A stretch of 64,000 nt of DNA from Lentisphaera araneosa HTCC2155 (lineage in GTDB: Bacteria; Verrucomicrobiota; Lentisphaeria; Lentisphaerales; Lentisphaeraceae): positions 62,001 through 126,000 of the forward strand of contig NZ_ABCK01000008.1 in NCBI RefSeq assembly GCF_000170755.1, written 5' to 3'. Position 1 is the first letter of the stretch; each line of letters starts with the position of its first letter. Below are positions 17,517 through 26,025 of the stretch, in pieces. The notes beneath the pieces are model-generated. The model made no database searches and was not told the origin of the DNA. It saw nothing but the letters and a program-made list of their open reading frames with translations. The position numbers were made by a program, and so were the translations under genes.

Positions 17517-18224
17517 TTATTTTTTGTAAGTGACGCCTTGGAAGAGGGTGTAGGTTTTTTTCTTGTGGTTTTGGGTGCTGAGGACTTTTTTCCAGACCAT
17601 GATAGCATCAAAATCTTTGGGGACTGCTTCGCCTTTGCAGGCAAAAAAGATGGACTGAGGCTTCGAATATAGACCTCGTTTAATATCTTTTTTTAAACGA
17701 TCAGCAATGAATATTTCCATGCGATGTTCTTTGCCAGCGAGGTAATTGATGCGGGGCATTAATCCGTATACATAAGCATCTTTGGGTGCTTGGTTTTTAA
17801 TGTGTTCCGCAAAAGAGAAGAGGTACTCTTTATGGGGGCGAGGTTTGAAGACAATGATCATCTGGCCCAGCGCAATGGTGACTAAGGTGTAAAAAACGAT
17901 TCTTTCGTAGGCAAAAGAAGTTTTTTCAGTGATCTTTTTTCCGAGAATCATAAAGCCAATGGCAGCAGGAGTTAAAATGATGAAGAACTCGATAAAGTAG
18001 TAACGCCCCGCAGTATCACGTCCTGCAAAGGCGTGAATGAGTCGAATAATAAAATCCACGGCGAGGAAGACGAGTAAGCATTTAGCCGGTGTGGAAAGTT
18101 TTTTTGTTTTCAAGTGTTCCTTAAGGGCGACGAAACATAAGATGATATTGAAATAACCCATCATTTTTACCATGCGGCTCATGAAATCGATAAAGGCTTG
18201 AAAGGTGAATCCATCTTCTAACAT
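17517..18224 (-). CDS. C-terminal half of a GT-C-type membrane protein
   Basis: 235 residues with about four hydrophobic segments in the first 125 residues (MVKMMGYFNIILCFVALK, KCLLVFLAVDFIIRLIHAF, YYFIEFFIILTPAAIGFMIL, IVFYTLVTIALGQMIIVF) and a soluble C-terminal domain. Its ATG overlaps the stop of the upstream gene (TAATG). In GT39/ArnT-like proteins such a C-terminal portion follows the helices carried by the upstream gene. It is therefore either a translationally coupled partner or the second half of a gene split by a frameshift. Confidence 0.65.
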   Translation of the reverse strand: MLEDGFTFQAFIDFMSRMVKMMGYFNIILCFVALKEHLKTKKLSTPAKCLLVFLAVDFIIRLIHAFAGRDTAGRYYFIEFFIILTPAAIGFMILGKKITEKTSFAYERIVFYTLVTIALGQMIIVFKPRPHKEYLFSFAEHIKNQAPKDAYVYGLMPRINYLAGKEHRMEIFIADRLKKDIKRGLYSKPQSIFFACKGEAVPKDFDAIMVWKKVLSTQNHKKKTYTLFQGVTYKK

Positions 18225-19006
18225 TATTTGCCCCTTAAGTTATCTAGCAAGAGCTGAGTTCTTTGCTTATTGAGGGGGTCCCATTTGCTGCCCGCGGATT
18301 CGTTTACGAACTGGGACAAAATTAAGCTAGGGATAAAGAAAATTAAAATAAGTGCAGGACTTATTAGGGTAAGTTTTTTGCTATGCTTTTTATCTGTGAA
18401 ATAAAGTATGATAAGTATTATAGGAAGGATTAAAACAAGTTGTAAAGCTTCTTGTCTACAGGTGTAGGCAATACCCCCTAAGAAAAAGCTTAAGCTTATA
18501 AAGAGAGGTTTAAGTTGTTCCTGAAATGTTTTGATGAGAAAGACTAAACTTAGACTTATTAAGGGATAGTAGAGGGCTTCACGTTCAATAGCTGAAGCAC
18601 CTTCAATCATGTCGCGATGAATAGCGACAAAAAATAAGGCGAGTAGAGCAAGATGATGTTTTTTGGTTAGGGTATGGGTGATTGAATACGCCGACAATAA
18701 AATAATGAGCGAGCCGACCATGGAGACTATGAGGGCAGCGTTCTCGGTCGAAAGGGAGAGTTTTATTAATCCAGAAAGTACTAAAGGGTAGAGGGGTGGC
18801 ATCCAAGGATGTGTGTCGGCAATTTGAGCTAGATTATCCGTGTGATAAAATTCAGCGAGCGACAAATACATATAGGCATCCCGACTCGGGTAGGGGGTTT
18901 GCCAGGCAACAAGTAAGCGCAGGACAAAAGCAAAGCCTACAATGAGGCCAATTTGATGCTTCGGCTCGAGGTTTGTAAATGCTTTGCAGATTTTATAAGT
19001 TGTCAT
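18224..19006 (-). CDS. N-terminal half of a GT39/ArnT-like glycosyltransferase
   Basis: 260 residues with many membrane segments. The first extracytoplasmic loop has PYPSRDAYMYLSLAEFY, where the Asp sits at the position of the GT-C catalytic Asp, followed by HPWMPPLYPLVLSGLIKL, typical of lipid-linked-sugar glycosyltransferases (PMT/ArnT clan). Such enzymes normally run about 450-550 residues; this product plus the next (235) would make about 495. It ends LLLDNLRGK before the overlapping start of the next gene. Probable role is transfer of a sugar from a polyprenyl carrier to a surface glycan or protein. Confidence 0.68.
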   Translation of the reverse strand: MTTYKICKAFTNLEPKHQIGLIVGFAFVLRLLVAWQTPYPSRDAYMYLSLAEFYHTDNLAQIADTHPWMPPLYPLVLSGLIKLSLSTENAALIVSMVGSLIILLSAYSITHTLTKKHHLALLALFFVAIHRDMIEGASAIEREALYYPLISLSLVFLIKTFQEQLKPLFISLSFFLGGIAYTCRQEALQLVLILPIILIILYFTDKKHSKKLTLISPALILIFFIPSLILSQFVNESAGSKWDPLNKQRTQLLLDNLRGK

Positions 19007-19110
19007 GGTCGTAGCTTAGTGAATTTAATTGAGCAATAAATTAGAACCGAATCCCTTTTATGCACGTTGGGTCGTAGAGCTTTTTGTGTCTTATGAGACG
19101 CGCGTCGCGC

Positions 19111-19290
19111 TGAGTTGACGGCCTGCGGCCTGAGGTGGCGCACTTCGTGCTTGGGTGGCGCACTTCGTGCTTGGGTAGCGGCAACAAGTTGCCTTAGGTA
19201 GCGCTGACGCTTAGGTAGCGCACTTCGTGCTTGGGTAGCGGCAACAAGTTGCCTTGGGTGGCGCTGACGCTTAGGTAGCGCACTTCGTGC
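19111..19290 (+). repeat. Tandem array 3: variable-length mini-hairpins with 9-bp linkers
   Basis: Nine linkers of exactly 9 bp (TGAGTTGAC, TGAGGTGGC, TTGGGTGGC, TTGGGTAGC, TTAGGTAGC) alternate with hairpin blocks: GGCC-TGC-GGCC once, GCAC-TTC-GTGC four times, GGCAAC-AA-GTTGCC twice and an 8-bp GCTGACGC twice (its stem AGCG/CGCT uses linker bases). The linker length is fixed while hairpin length varies (8, 11, 14). An outer GACGCGCGTC palindrome precedes it at about 19097. It ends in TAGTGGAGGCTGGAAG as array 2 does. Confidence 0.92.
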
Positions 19291-19430
19291 TAGTGGAGGC
19301 TGGAAGATGGGAGGCGCTACGCTCCAATTTTAAATTTTTAATGCTGAATCTTGAATTGAACCCCTGAACCCTGAACCCCTGAACTGTTTTGGATGTTGGA
19401 AAGTTGAGAATGGAAGGCAGATAGAGGATT
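19291..19430 (+). repeat. Composite repeat module following array 3
   Basis: TAGTGGAGGCTGGAAGATGG, then GAGGCGCTACGCTCC, the AATTTTAAATTTTTAAT block, GAATTGAACCCCTGAACC heptamers and GATGTTGGAAAGTTG. These are the same modules, in the same order, as those after array 2 and in reverse after gluQ. Between 19007 and 19495 I see no gene. Confidence 0.85.
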
Positions 19431-19495
19431 TGTTGAAGGTGGGTTGAAAAACAAGAAAAAACCCTTTTATTGGCGTGAATCAAAATGGTGGAAGA

Positions 19496-19691
19496 ATGTA
19501 TAAGTTATCAATCATCATCCCTTGTTATAATTACGGGGATCGTGTCGTCAATGCGATAAAGTCAGTTGCGGAGCACGGAAACGAAGATGTCGAATTGATG
19601 GTGATAAATGATGGTTCTACTGATAATTCTTTAGATGTTCTCAAGGGACTGCAGAGCGAGTATTCATTTCAGCTTATCGATCAAAAAAATA
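19496..19691 (+). pseudogene. Family 2 glycosyltransferase, 5' part, broken by IS1595
   Basis: 65 codons before the insertion. The peptide LSIIIPCYNYGDRVVNAIKS and the ELMVINDGSTDNS motif are the classic GT2 (GT-A) N-terminus with the nucleotide-sugar Asp. I start at the ATG at 19496, preceded by GGTGGA. The gene resumes at 22404: removing one copy of the 8-bp target duplication rejoins QKN-MGLAAARNKGA in frame to a 295-residue protein, so the gene was intact before insertion. It probably acted in surface glycan assembly. Confidence 0.9.
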
Positions 19692-19739
19692 CACGATTAA
19701 CCATCCATTTAGCCATATTTGTCAAGTAGACAATAATCT

Positions 19740-20162
19740 ATTGTATCCGTTTTTTGTTATTTTTGCTTAAAACGAAGCTTAGAATTAGCTCTTTACTTTG
19801 TGCCCATCTTGATTTCAACTTTGTGGGTACGAGTCTTCACAAAAGTGAAGCCCTCCAGCCATCCATATAAGGTCAACGGTTTTAAAGGAACCGTGTTGAT
19901 CAGTCCAACTTTTTCTTTTAGCTGCGCTCAACGCCTTAGAAACTCCTAACGGTCATATCCTCGCCGTCCCATTCAGTTGGGTGTTAGGGCTCAGTCCTTC
20001 TCTATTGGACTGTCCAGGGTTTTAGGGGCTCGGGGAGGAGTGGGTCATCATCAGTAAATTGCTGTGAGTGTAAAGTGTACACTCAGCCATATCCTAATCA
20101 GTTAAGTTGTTTCGACGGAACAAGGGTAATCAATAGGTTCATGACTGAGGTACTAAATTTAT
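19740..20162 (-). ncRNA. Candidate bridge RNA region of the IS110-type element
   Basis: A 423-bp non-coding part of the element lies on the 3' side of the recombinase gene. It holds several inverted repeats: CTTCAC-AAAA-GTGAAG near 19850, ACGGTT/AACCGT near 19880, CCCA/TGGG and AGTCC/GGACT arms between 19970 and 20025, and GTGTA/TACAC near 20070. IS110-family elements encode a structured bridge RNA in a non-coding end; in the IS1111 group that end is downstream of the recombinase. The location and structure fit, but the RNA borders and guide loops are not determined. Confidence 0.5.
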
Positions 20163-21257
20163 TTAATGAACTTTTTTTGTGAGTCGCTCATATTTTTCTC
20201 TGCCGAAAAAATCGATAGGATCAAAAGGTTTCTTTCGTAAAAGCATAAAATAAATAGCTCGGCATATTTTATGTATAAAGATGGATCGTCCTTTGCGTTT
20301 ACCGTGACGTTGATCGAGTTCATCGGCAAAGAATTTCATTACTGGATCTGATTTTGCTAACATTGCGATTTCACCAAAGGCCCACTTTAAGTTAGGGTTG
20401 CCCATTTTTGTCCCACTATAACCATAACTTTTTCCCGCACTTTCTTTTTTGCATTTAACAACGCGACAGTAACTTGCATAATCACCTGGAGTTTTAAATC
20501 TTTGAATATCATGAGTTTCATAAACCAGAGTCATACCTAAAATATCTCCGATACCTTTCATTGATTTCACTATTTCAAAATCTTCTTTGAACTGAGAGTC
20601 AAGGGTGAATTTCACAAGGTCCTTATCTATTTGTTTTAACTGATCAGTAAACATCTTTAGTAAATCGGCGTTGAGTTGATAGTTTCGAGCCATAGCATGA
20701 TCTTCTGGTAGGAATGTCTGAAGATCCATGAACTGAAGTGATGACTTTGCATTTCGTCGAAGCTCAGCAGAACTATGTTTTAAATTATTTTGGTCTTCGA
20801 AGAGATTAAGATAAATTGATATACCTGAGCGAATACTCACGAGCTTGATTCGACGGCGTAGTAGATCTCGGTGAGAACGAAACCGACGTGGACAAGCATA
20901 CGCTTTGGGCAGGAGATTAGTTCGTAACAAATCTGTTATTTTTTTACTGTCTATTTTATCGTTCTTTGCTTTACCTCCATGAATTGCTCCCATATAAAGG
21001 GCATGGCCTAGGGCAAATTGAACGGGCTCTGTTTCACAAAAATCAGATAATTTGTACCAGTTGTAAGTAGTTTCGCAGGCAATAGTAAGGTCATCCCAAT
21101 AAGGAGAGAGGATTTTCTTCATGTACTGAAAGTCATTATTTTTGATCTCTGTGTGCACGTATATTTTTCCTTCTTTGTCCATCACGCAGATATAAGACAT
21201 CGATTTGTGAAGATCAATTCCGCAGTGAAATTTTGTTTTTGTAGTATACATTTTCAT
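20163..21257 (-). CDS. IS110-family transposase (DEDD recombinase)
   Basis: 364 residues. The N-terminal RuvC-like domain shows FHCGIDLHKS (first Asp), IACETTYNWY (Glu), and AKNDKIDSKKITDLLR (two Asp residues, about 93-107), the DEDD tetrad. The C-terminal Tnp_20-type domain shows DILGMTLVYE, FKTPGDYASYCRVV and SAGKSYGYSGTKMGNPNLKWAF, with the conserved Ser region. The start ATG is preceded by AAGGA. This family excises and inserts circular elements with a guide RNA. The gene appears intact. Confidence 0.93.
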   Translation of the reverse strand: MKMYTTKTKFHCGIDLHKSMSYICVMDKEGKIYVHTEIKNNDFQYMKKILSPYWDDLTIACETTYNWYKLSDFCETEPVQFALGHALYMGAIHGGKAKNDKIDSKKITDLLRTNLLPKAYACPRRFRSHRDLLRRRIKLVSIRSGISIYLNLFEDQNNLKHSSAELRRNAKSSLQFMDLQTFLPEDHAMARNYQLNADLLKMFTDQLKQIDKDLVKFTLDSQFKEDFEIVKSMKGIGDILGMTLVYETHDIQRFKTPGDYASYCRVVKCKKESAGKSYGYSGTKMGNPNLKWAFGEIAMLAKSDPVMKFFADELDQRHGKRKGRSIFIHKICRAIYFMLLRKKPFDPIDFFGREKYERLTKKVH

Positions 21258-21346
21258 GGCAATATCCTTTTTTGTTTTGTGGAATTACAATTTAGGTTAT
21301 TGCCATTTCTTTGCCAAATTTTGTAGATCACGTTTGACCGTGAGTA

Positions 21347-22312
21347 CTATTGGCTAAGCGTACTATCAGTTAACGATGCATTAAGGTAATCTACAGGTTT
21401 TTGCGATGTAGTCATAGCTTTGGAAATCAGTCCAAAAAACATTTTTCTGAGGTCAAATCTTCTGTTGAGCCTAAACTGTAAATCAGCAAGATACCTGAAA
21501 CCGTATTTCTCGAATTTTAGTGAATGAAATGTTCCAGAAATAGAAGTTTTTACATTACTCAGAATGGTATTCACCCATTTAAAAGTACTTTCGATTTCTT
21601 CTTTCTTTGCTTTACTAGTAACTAAAACGTTATGATTACTTACTTCTTTTAAGGCGCTGAAGCCTCTAAGTCCGTCTGAAATTGTATCACAGTTCTCCTC
21701 AAGATTATCTATAGCCCATTGTTTAATCACTTCATAAGAAAAACTTGATACAGGATTCAGTTTAACAAAAACTGGATTTCGATTTTCGTTAGTTTCCACA
21801 GCCGCTATAAATGGAGATTTGTTTTCTGAACCTCTACCTCGTTTACCTCCTTCCAGTCGACCACCTAGGTAAGCATCGTCTATTTCAACCAAACCTTTAA
21901 GTTTATACTTACTGTCTTGCTCATACATCATCTGCATGATTTTCTGCTTTATTAACCAGGCAGTTTTATAATTCACATCAATATGGCGGTGTAATTCTAA
22001 TGCTGAAACACTGTTCTTTGATTGGCTTATTTGATGCAGAGCTAAGAACCACTTCTGTAGAGGAACTTTCGTACGATGAAATAAAGTGCCCGCTGTTAAA
22101 CGATGGTTTTTACGGCAGGATTTACATTGAAAGATGGTGCGGCTTCCAGATTCATAGCGGTAATACTTATCACTATCGCATGTCTCACATTTAAAACCAT
22201 TAGGCCACTTACAGCTTTCCAAGTAAGCACTACATTGATCCTCGGTTCCAAAAGTTTTGATGAATTCTGGAAAACTAACTCCAACTTGAAACTGAATTTT
22301 ATTCTTAGGCAT
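21347..22312 (-). CDS. IS1595-family transposase (ISXO2-like)
   Basis: 321 residues. An N-terminal zinc ribbon (CETCDSDKYYRY ... CKSCRKNHR, residues 38-65) is followed by the ISXO2-like DDE domain: VEIDDAYLGGRLEGGKRGRG (first Asp region, about 142), DTISDGLRGF (second Asp, about 214) and a downstream catalytic region ending in IESTFKWVNTILSNVK. The stop codon TAG sits at the edge of the IS110 insertion, so the protein appears full length. Confidence 0.9.
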   Translation of the reverse strand: MPKNKIQFQVGVSFPEFIKTFGTEDQCSAYLESCKWPNGFKCETCDSDKYYRYESGSRTIFQCKSCRKNHRLTAGTLFHRTKVPLQKWFLALHQISQSKNSVSALELHRHIDVNYKTAWLIKQKIMQMMYEQDSKYKLKGLVEIDDAYLGGRLEGGKRGRGSENKSPFIAAVETNENRNPVFVKLNPVSSFSYEVIKQWAIDNLEENCDTISDGLRGFSALKEVSNHNVLVTSKAKKEEIESTFKWVNTILSNVKTSISGTFHSLKFEKYGFRYLADLQFRLNRRFDLRKMFFGLISKAMTTSQKPVDYLNASLTDSTLSQ

Positions 22313-22403
22313 AATACATCTCCTTATTAGATGTAATTAATATGCTACTAAAAGATAGCTATATCAAGTTTTACACTCTTAACTGGTTAATCGTGAAAAA
22401 ATA

Positions 22404-23095
22404 TGGGTTTGGCAGCCGCTCGAAACAAAGGAGCTAAGATTGCTCAGGGTGAGTACTTGCTCTTTCTCGACGCGGATGATGAACTTGGAAAAGATGTCCT
22501 AACTCGAGCCTTAGAATTGCTCCCCAATAATGAAAATTTTGGACTAATCTGTTTTCGTCATGAAAGCATCTTTGTGGATCGCTTTCCAAAGAAATCTTCC
22601 AAAGTACAGTTTTCCGTTACTCGTGAAAAGAATTTCAAAGCCTTTATTCTCAATAAATTGGCGATTATTCCCTCCGCAACAATGATCAAAGCTGATGTTT
22701 TTCAGAAAACTCAATTTGTCAAAGAGCTCAAGCTCAGCGAAGATATACCCTTTTTTGCACAAGTAATCGCTAATTATGATTGTCTCTACTTTGACTTAGT
22801 TTTAACGAAAATGTACAAGCACAGCGCTTCAATGCGTCATGATTTAGATCGTTTACTTTCGAGTTCTTATGAGTCCGTGGATGTTCTCTTTGATGAGAAA
22901 GTTTTACCTGCAAATTTATTCAAGTACCGGGATATGTACAAAGCTAAAAGGGCCTTATCCATGTTTAGATCACTGCGCCGTCAGGGAGAGGTTGAAAAAG
23001 CGAAAGCCTACTACCGTGAAGCGATTAAATTACACCCAGCATTTTTACTGAATTGGGTGTACTTAAAGAAGTATTTACTAACAAAAAAATGGTAG
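22404..23095 (+). pseudogene. Family 2 glycosyltransferase, 3' part
   Basis: Continuation of the GT2 gene beginning at 19496. The peptide GLAAARNKGAKIAQGEYLLFLDADDEL carries the R-N-x-G and D-A-D-D metal-binding motifs of GT2 enzymes, and the C-terminal 150 residues are helical, ending LNWVYLKKYLLTKKW. An ATG at 22403 arises at the joint from the target duplication, so a separate 230-residue fragment could be translated, but without the nucleotide-binding half it should be inactive. Confidence 0.88.
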
Positions 23096-23314
23096 TCTTA
23101 GTAGATCAGATCTAAATTACTGGTGATCTGTTTGAGCTGTACAACGCTTTTGGTGTTTGTGACGCTCTTCTGGTTTTTATTGACGACGTTTCATGTGATA
23201 ATCCGTGTGTTTATACTATCTAATTTTCACGACTTCTTAAGCGAGTGCACTGTGTTTATTTAGGAGTTCTGCTATACTTTGACTATTGATATTTTTAGAA
23301 ATATAGGCGTTAGC

Positions 23315-23983
23315 ATGTTTGAGAAAGTCAGAAAAAATTTAAAGTTAAAAAGATATAAGCCTGAAGTTTGGTCTTTAAATGAAGGAAAAGTAGTTTTCAT
23401 TTCAATCCCCAAAAATGCTTCTAGATCTATAAGAAGAACTTTAACGTCCTATATTAGCGGTGTCGATGTAGTTGACGTTACAAAAGAGAATTTGCCTTCT
23501 TTAGTGGAGGGGCATGTTACAAGACTTAAGCAATCAAAAATTTCCAAAGAGTTCTCTCAAGCTTTTATTTTTTCATTTGTAAGAAACCCCTATAAACGAA
23601 TCTTTTCCTGTTGGAAAAATAAAATTGGCAATCAACCAAATGGTGATTGTATATTTTCCCATTGGGGGATGAGTATGGAGACCAGTTTTGATGAATTTGT
23701 CGATATAGTATGTGCCACTCCAGACGAAATGGCAGATAGGCACTTTAGGTCCCAGTCGTGGTTTTTGTGTGATGATCAAGGGGTTCTAGTGCCTGATTTT
23801 ATTGGTAAATTAGAGAATATGAATCATTCGTGGACAAAGGTTCAGAATAAAATTGATGTGCCTAATATACCACATGTCAACTCATCAAATTCTAAAGATT
23901 TAAATTTGTCGAGAAGGAATATTGATTTAATTAATGAACGTTTTAAAGACGATTTTAATAATTTTTCTTACGAGTTTTTATAG
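23315..23983 (+). CDS. Sulfotransferase family 2-like protein
   Basis: 222 residues. KVVFISIPKNASRSIRRTL (residues about 25-43) matches the 5'-phosphosulfate loop and IFSFVRNPYKRIFSCWKNK (about 87-105) the 3'-phosphate motif of PAPS-dependent carbohydrate sulfotransferases. It would transfer sulfate to a glycan, fitting the surrounding glycosyltransferases. I prefer the ATG at 23315, behind TAGGCG, to a TTG at 23279. A TATACT box at 23273-23278 may be its -10 element. Confidence 0.82.
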   Translation: MFEKVRKNLKLKRYKPEVWSLNEGKVVFISIPKNASRSIRRTLTSYISGVDVVDVTKENLPSLVEGHVTRLKQSKISKEFSQAFIFSFVRNPYKRIFSCWKNKIGNQPNGDCIFSHWGMSMETSFDEFVDIVCATPDEMADRHFRSQSWFLCDDQGVLVPDFIGKLENMNHSWTKVQNKIDVPNIPHVNSSNSKDLNLSRRNIDLINERFKDDFNNFSYEFL

Positions 23984-23993
23984 CTTGATCTAC

Positions 23994-24821
23994 TTAGTTG
24001 TTTAGTTCTCTACCGCTTATTATATTAATACGTTTTTTACGTAAGTCTTTATTTAATTTCACTTTATAAAATAACTTGAATAAAGGTTCAAAATCTCTAA
24101 AAAATGGGTGTTTTCTTTTCATGTATTTTTTTGCTAGTAGGTGGAAATCATCTCTACTTATAATGTTGTCGAGAAGGGAGGTCCTCATATTGGCTATTTG
24201 AATTGTAAGTGCGGTATTGTGGTCGCATTTAAAGGGCATTGCCAATTCAAAATCTATGAAGTAACCTGATGATAAGTCATCATTTAAAAAGATGTTGCCA
24301 AGGTTAGTGTCTCCGTGGAAAAATTTTTTTTCAAGGCTTTTATCTAAAAAAGAAAAACATTTTAAAAGTATCTTCTCAGAATCTGTGTGAGTGAGTTTTA
24401 TTGATTCTATGATAGGTTGCTTATCTAATTTTTTAAATAAAAGTGATGTTTCACATTTTATGTGATGATAACTAAGTCCAAGTAGTATATGACCGGGGAA
24501 GTTTAAATCTTTGGCAATAAGAGTATTTAGGGCTTCTCCTAAAATACCAACGTGACCTTTGTGAGTCGACTTTAAATTCAAGTGAGTCTCTTTGAAACGT
24601 TTTTTAAGCAGTTTTATATCAGTTTTAACTACAAATTGATCATTGATTAGGACCTTACAGAATTTATTTGAACTACAATCTTTTCCCGATGTTTTAAGTT
24701 TTTGTATTTCATGCAGGATAACTAAAGGTGTCATTATCTTTGTAAATGAAAGGGTAGTCGTAAAGCGTCGCTTATGATAACTCGTGGACCTATGGACTAA
24801 ATCAGACCAAAGCTTATTCAT
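23994..24821 (-). CDS. LPS-kinase-like protein (WaaP/YrbL type), copy A
   Basis: 275 residues with a minimal protein-kinase-like fold. FFHGDTNLGNIFLNDD (about 173-188) gives the catalytic H-G-D and metal-binding Asn, and GYFIDFELAM (about 194) the DFG-like Asp. A basic lobe precedes it (FVVKTDIKLLKKRFKE with the ATP-site Lys). Proteins of this type phosphorylate sugars in lipopolysaccharide cores; substrate here unknown. It overlaps the NTase/NDK-like gene by eight bases and has a paralogue at 28543-29376 in the same setting. Confidence 0.72.
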   Translation of the reverse strand: MNKLWSDLVHRSTSYHKRRFTTTLSFTKIMTPLVILHEIQKLKTSGKDCSSNKFCKVLINDQFVVKTDIKLLKKRFKETHLNLKSTHKGHVGILGEALNTLIAKDLNFPGHILLGLSYHHIKCETSLLFKKLDKQPIIESIKLTHTDSEKILLKCFSFLDKSLEKKFFHGDTNLGNIFLNDDLSSGYFIDFELAMPFKCDHNTALTIQIANMRTSLLDNIISRDDFHLLAKKYMKRKHPFFRDFEPLFKLFYKVKLNKDLRKKRINIISGRELNN

Positions 24822-26025
24822 GGATAATTTTGTTTAATTGATTAGTCAAATCTTCAATTTTGTCAAAGCTGAATAGTGATGAGTACATATGAAATGCTTC
24901 TAATGCATTATCGCTACTATGGATTGCGTTGTCTATAGAGGTTTGTTTTTTGATTTCCTGTCTTATCTCATGTTTTAAGAAAATATTATTATTACAGACT
25001 TCGGGGTATTTGCTTTGGAGGCTTTCATTGATAGATGGATCAGGGTTCTTGTCGTAATAGATGAGGTATTTATAAGGGGCGACAAAGTGTGAATTATCCT
25101 TTGAGAGCCAATTGCCTCCACGAATATTAGATATACATCTATCAACTTGTGGTTTAGTCATTTCGGCTTTTTTTAATAAAGTGAACTTTGATTCTAATTT
25201 CTTCTCAATCGCTTTTTCCACAGGGTGATTTTTTAATTCACCTCTTAATATGTAAACAATTAGATTTGGGTATTTAACGGTATATTCTTTATAGGCTCGC
25301 GCATCATTTTTTTGAAGAAAATCAATAAATGGGCACTTTATAGGCCAGCGTGGAATAAGGTCATATGGTATTGCCCAATTTTCATCTTTAAGCCATTTGT
25401 GTAAGGATTTTAAAGTTATAGTGTCAGGTAATTTAACTTGGTGCTTATGAGCTTCTGATAAGAGGGATTTTTGATAGTTTCTTTTTGGGTTAGTGATACT
25501 CATTATAGAATCTACGCCACTTGGGATCCCGGAGTTTAAAGCTTTTTGGTAGGTTAAATGATATACGAGGGCTTTTATGTAGGTTGCACCTTCTAAAGTG
25601 TAGAAGCTATAGCGATTTTTATTTGCCGCCTTAAGTATTTCATAACTCTTGTTCGGGGGGAAGTAAGGGATACCTCTGAAGCTCATGCCTTTGCTTCCTC
25701 TCGATGAGTAGACGTCTACCTTAATGCCTTTTCGACTTGGATTACTAAGCGGAATGAGTTTATCAAAATTCTTTAAATCAATTAATAAATCAATATCTCC
25801 GAATGTTTGATCAATTACTTCGTTACTCATTGATTTTAAGTTAATATTAAAGGGGACTTCGTCAGGCCAACGGAGACAGCAGTAAGCTATGTTCATTTTT
25901 TCAAGTTCTGAAAAAAACTTTTCAACAGATTGTATTTTAAGGCTTATAGTGGACCTGTTTTTAGCCTTTTTACGCCATTTCCGTCTAAGTTTCCAGTGAT
26001 GATATATTTTTATAAAGGATAACAT
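24814..26025 (-). CDS. NTase-like plus NDK-like two-domain protein, copy A
   Basis: 403 residues. The N-terminal part (about 20-200) has TFGDIDLLIDL around residue 69 followed by KVDVYS around 100, a nucleotidyltransferase-like D-x-D plus third Asp. The C-terminal part (about 250-390) resembles nucleoside diphosphate kinase: NLIVYILRGEL, LESKFTLLKKAEM, YKYLIYYDKNP, KHEIRQEIKKQTSIDNAIHSSDNALEAF. The NAIHSSDN motif matches NAIHGSDS, which holds the catalytic His of NDK. I know no named family with this pairing. It lies between a GT gene and an LPS-kinase-like gene, suggesting a role in supplying or transferring phospho-sugar groups; this is inference. Confidence 0.6.
   Translation of the reverse strand: MLSFIKIYHHWKLRRKWRKKAKNRSTISLKIQSVEKFFSELEKMNIAYCCLRWPDEVPFNINLKSMSNEVIDQTFGDIDLLIDLKNFDKLIPLSNPSRKGIKVDVYSSRGSKGMSFRGIPYFPPNKSYEILKAANKNRYSFYTLEGATYIKALVYHLTYQKALNSGIPSGVDSIMSITNPKRNYQKSLLSEAHKHQVKLPDTITLKSLHKWLKDENWAIPYDLIPRWPIKCPFIDFLQKNDARAYKEYTVKYPNLIVYILRGELKNHPVEKAIEKKLESKFTLLKKAEMTKPQVDRCISNIRGGNWLSKDNSHFVAPYKYLIYYDKNPDPSINESLQSKYPEVCNNNIFLKHEIRQEIKKQTSIDNAIHSSDNALEAFHMYSSLFSFDKIEDLTNQLNKIIHE

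Larger units (their letters stand above)
19729..21346 (-). mobile_element. IS110/IS1111-family element inside IS1595
   Basis: Inserted between the left end of IS1595 (19692-19728) and the stop codon of its transposase (21347). AGTA is found at both joints (19725-19728 and 21343-21346), so the exact border is ambiguous by a few bases. About 1.6 kb, with a 1,095-bp recombinase gene and about 430 bp of non-coding, hairpin-rich DNA on its 3' side. The borders are inferred from continuity of IS1595. Confidence 0.75.
19692..22395 (-). mobile_element. IS1595-family element (itself interrupted by IS110)
   Basis: Ends are CACGATTAACCA at 19692 and its exact reverse complement at 22384-22395. The flanking 8-bp duplication AAAAAATA is at 19684-19691 and 22396-22403. 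Without the inner element (19729-21346) it is 1,086 bp with one transposase gene, normal for this family. It disrupts the GT2 gene. Confidence 0.92.
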
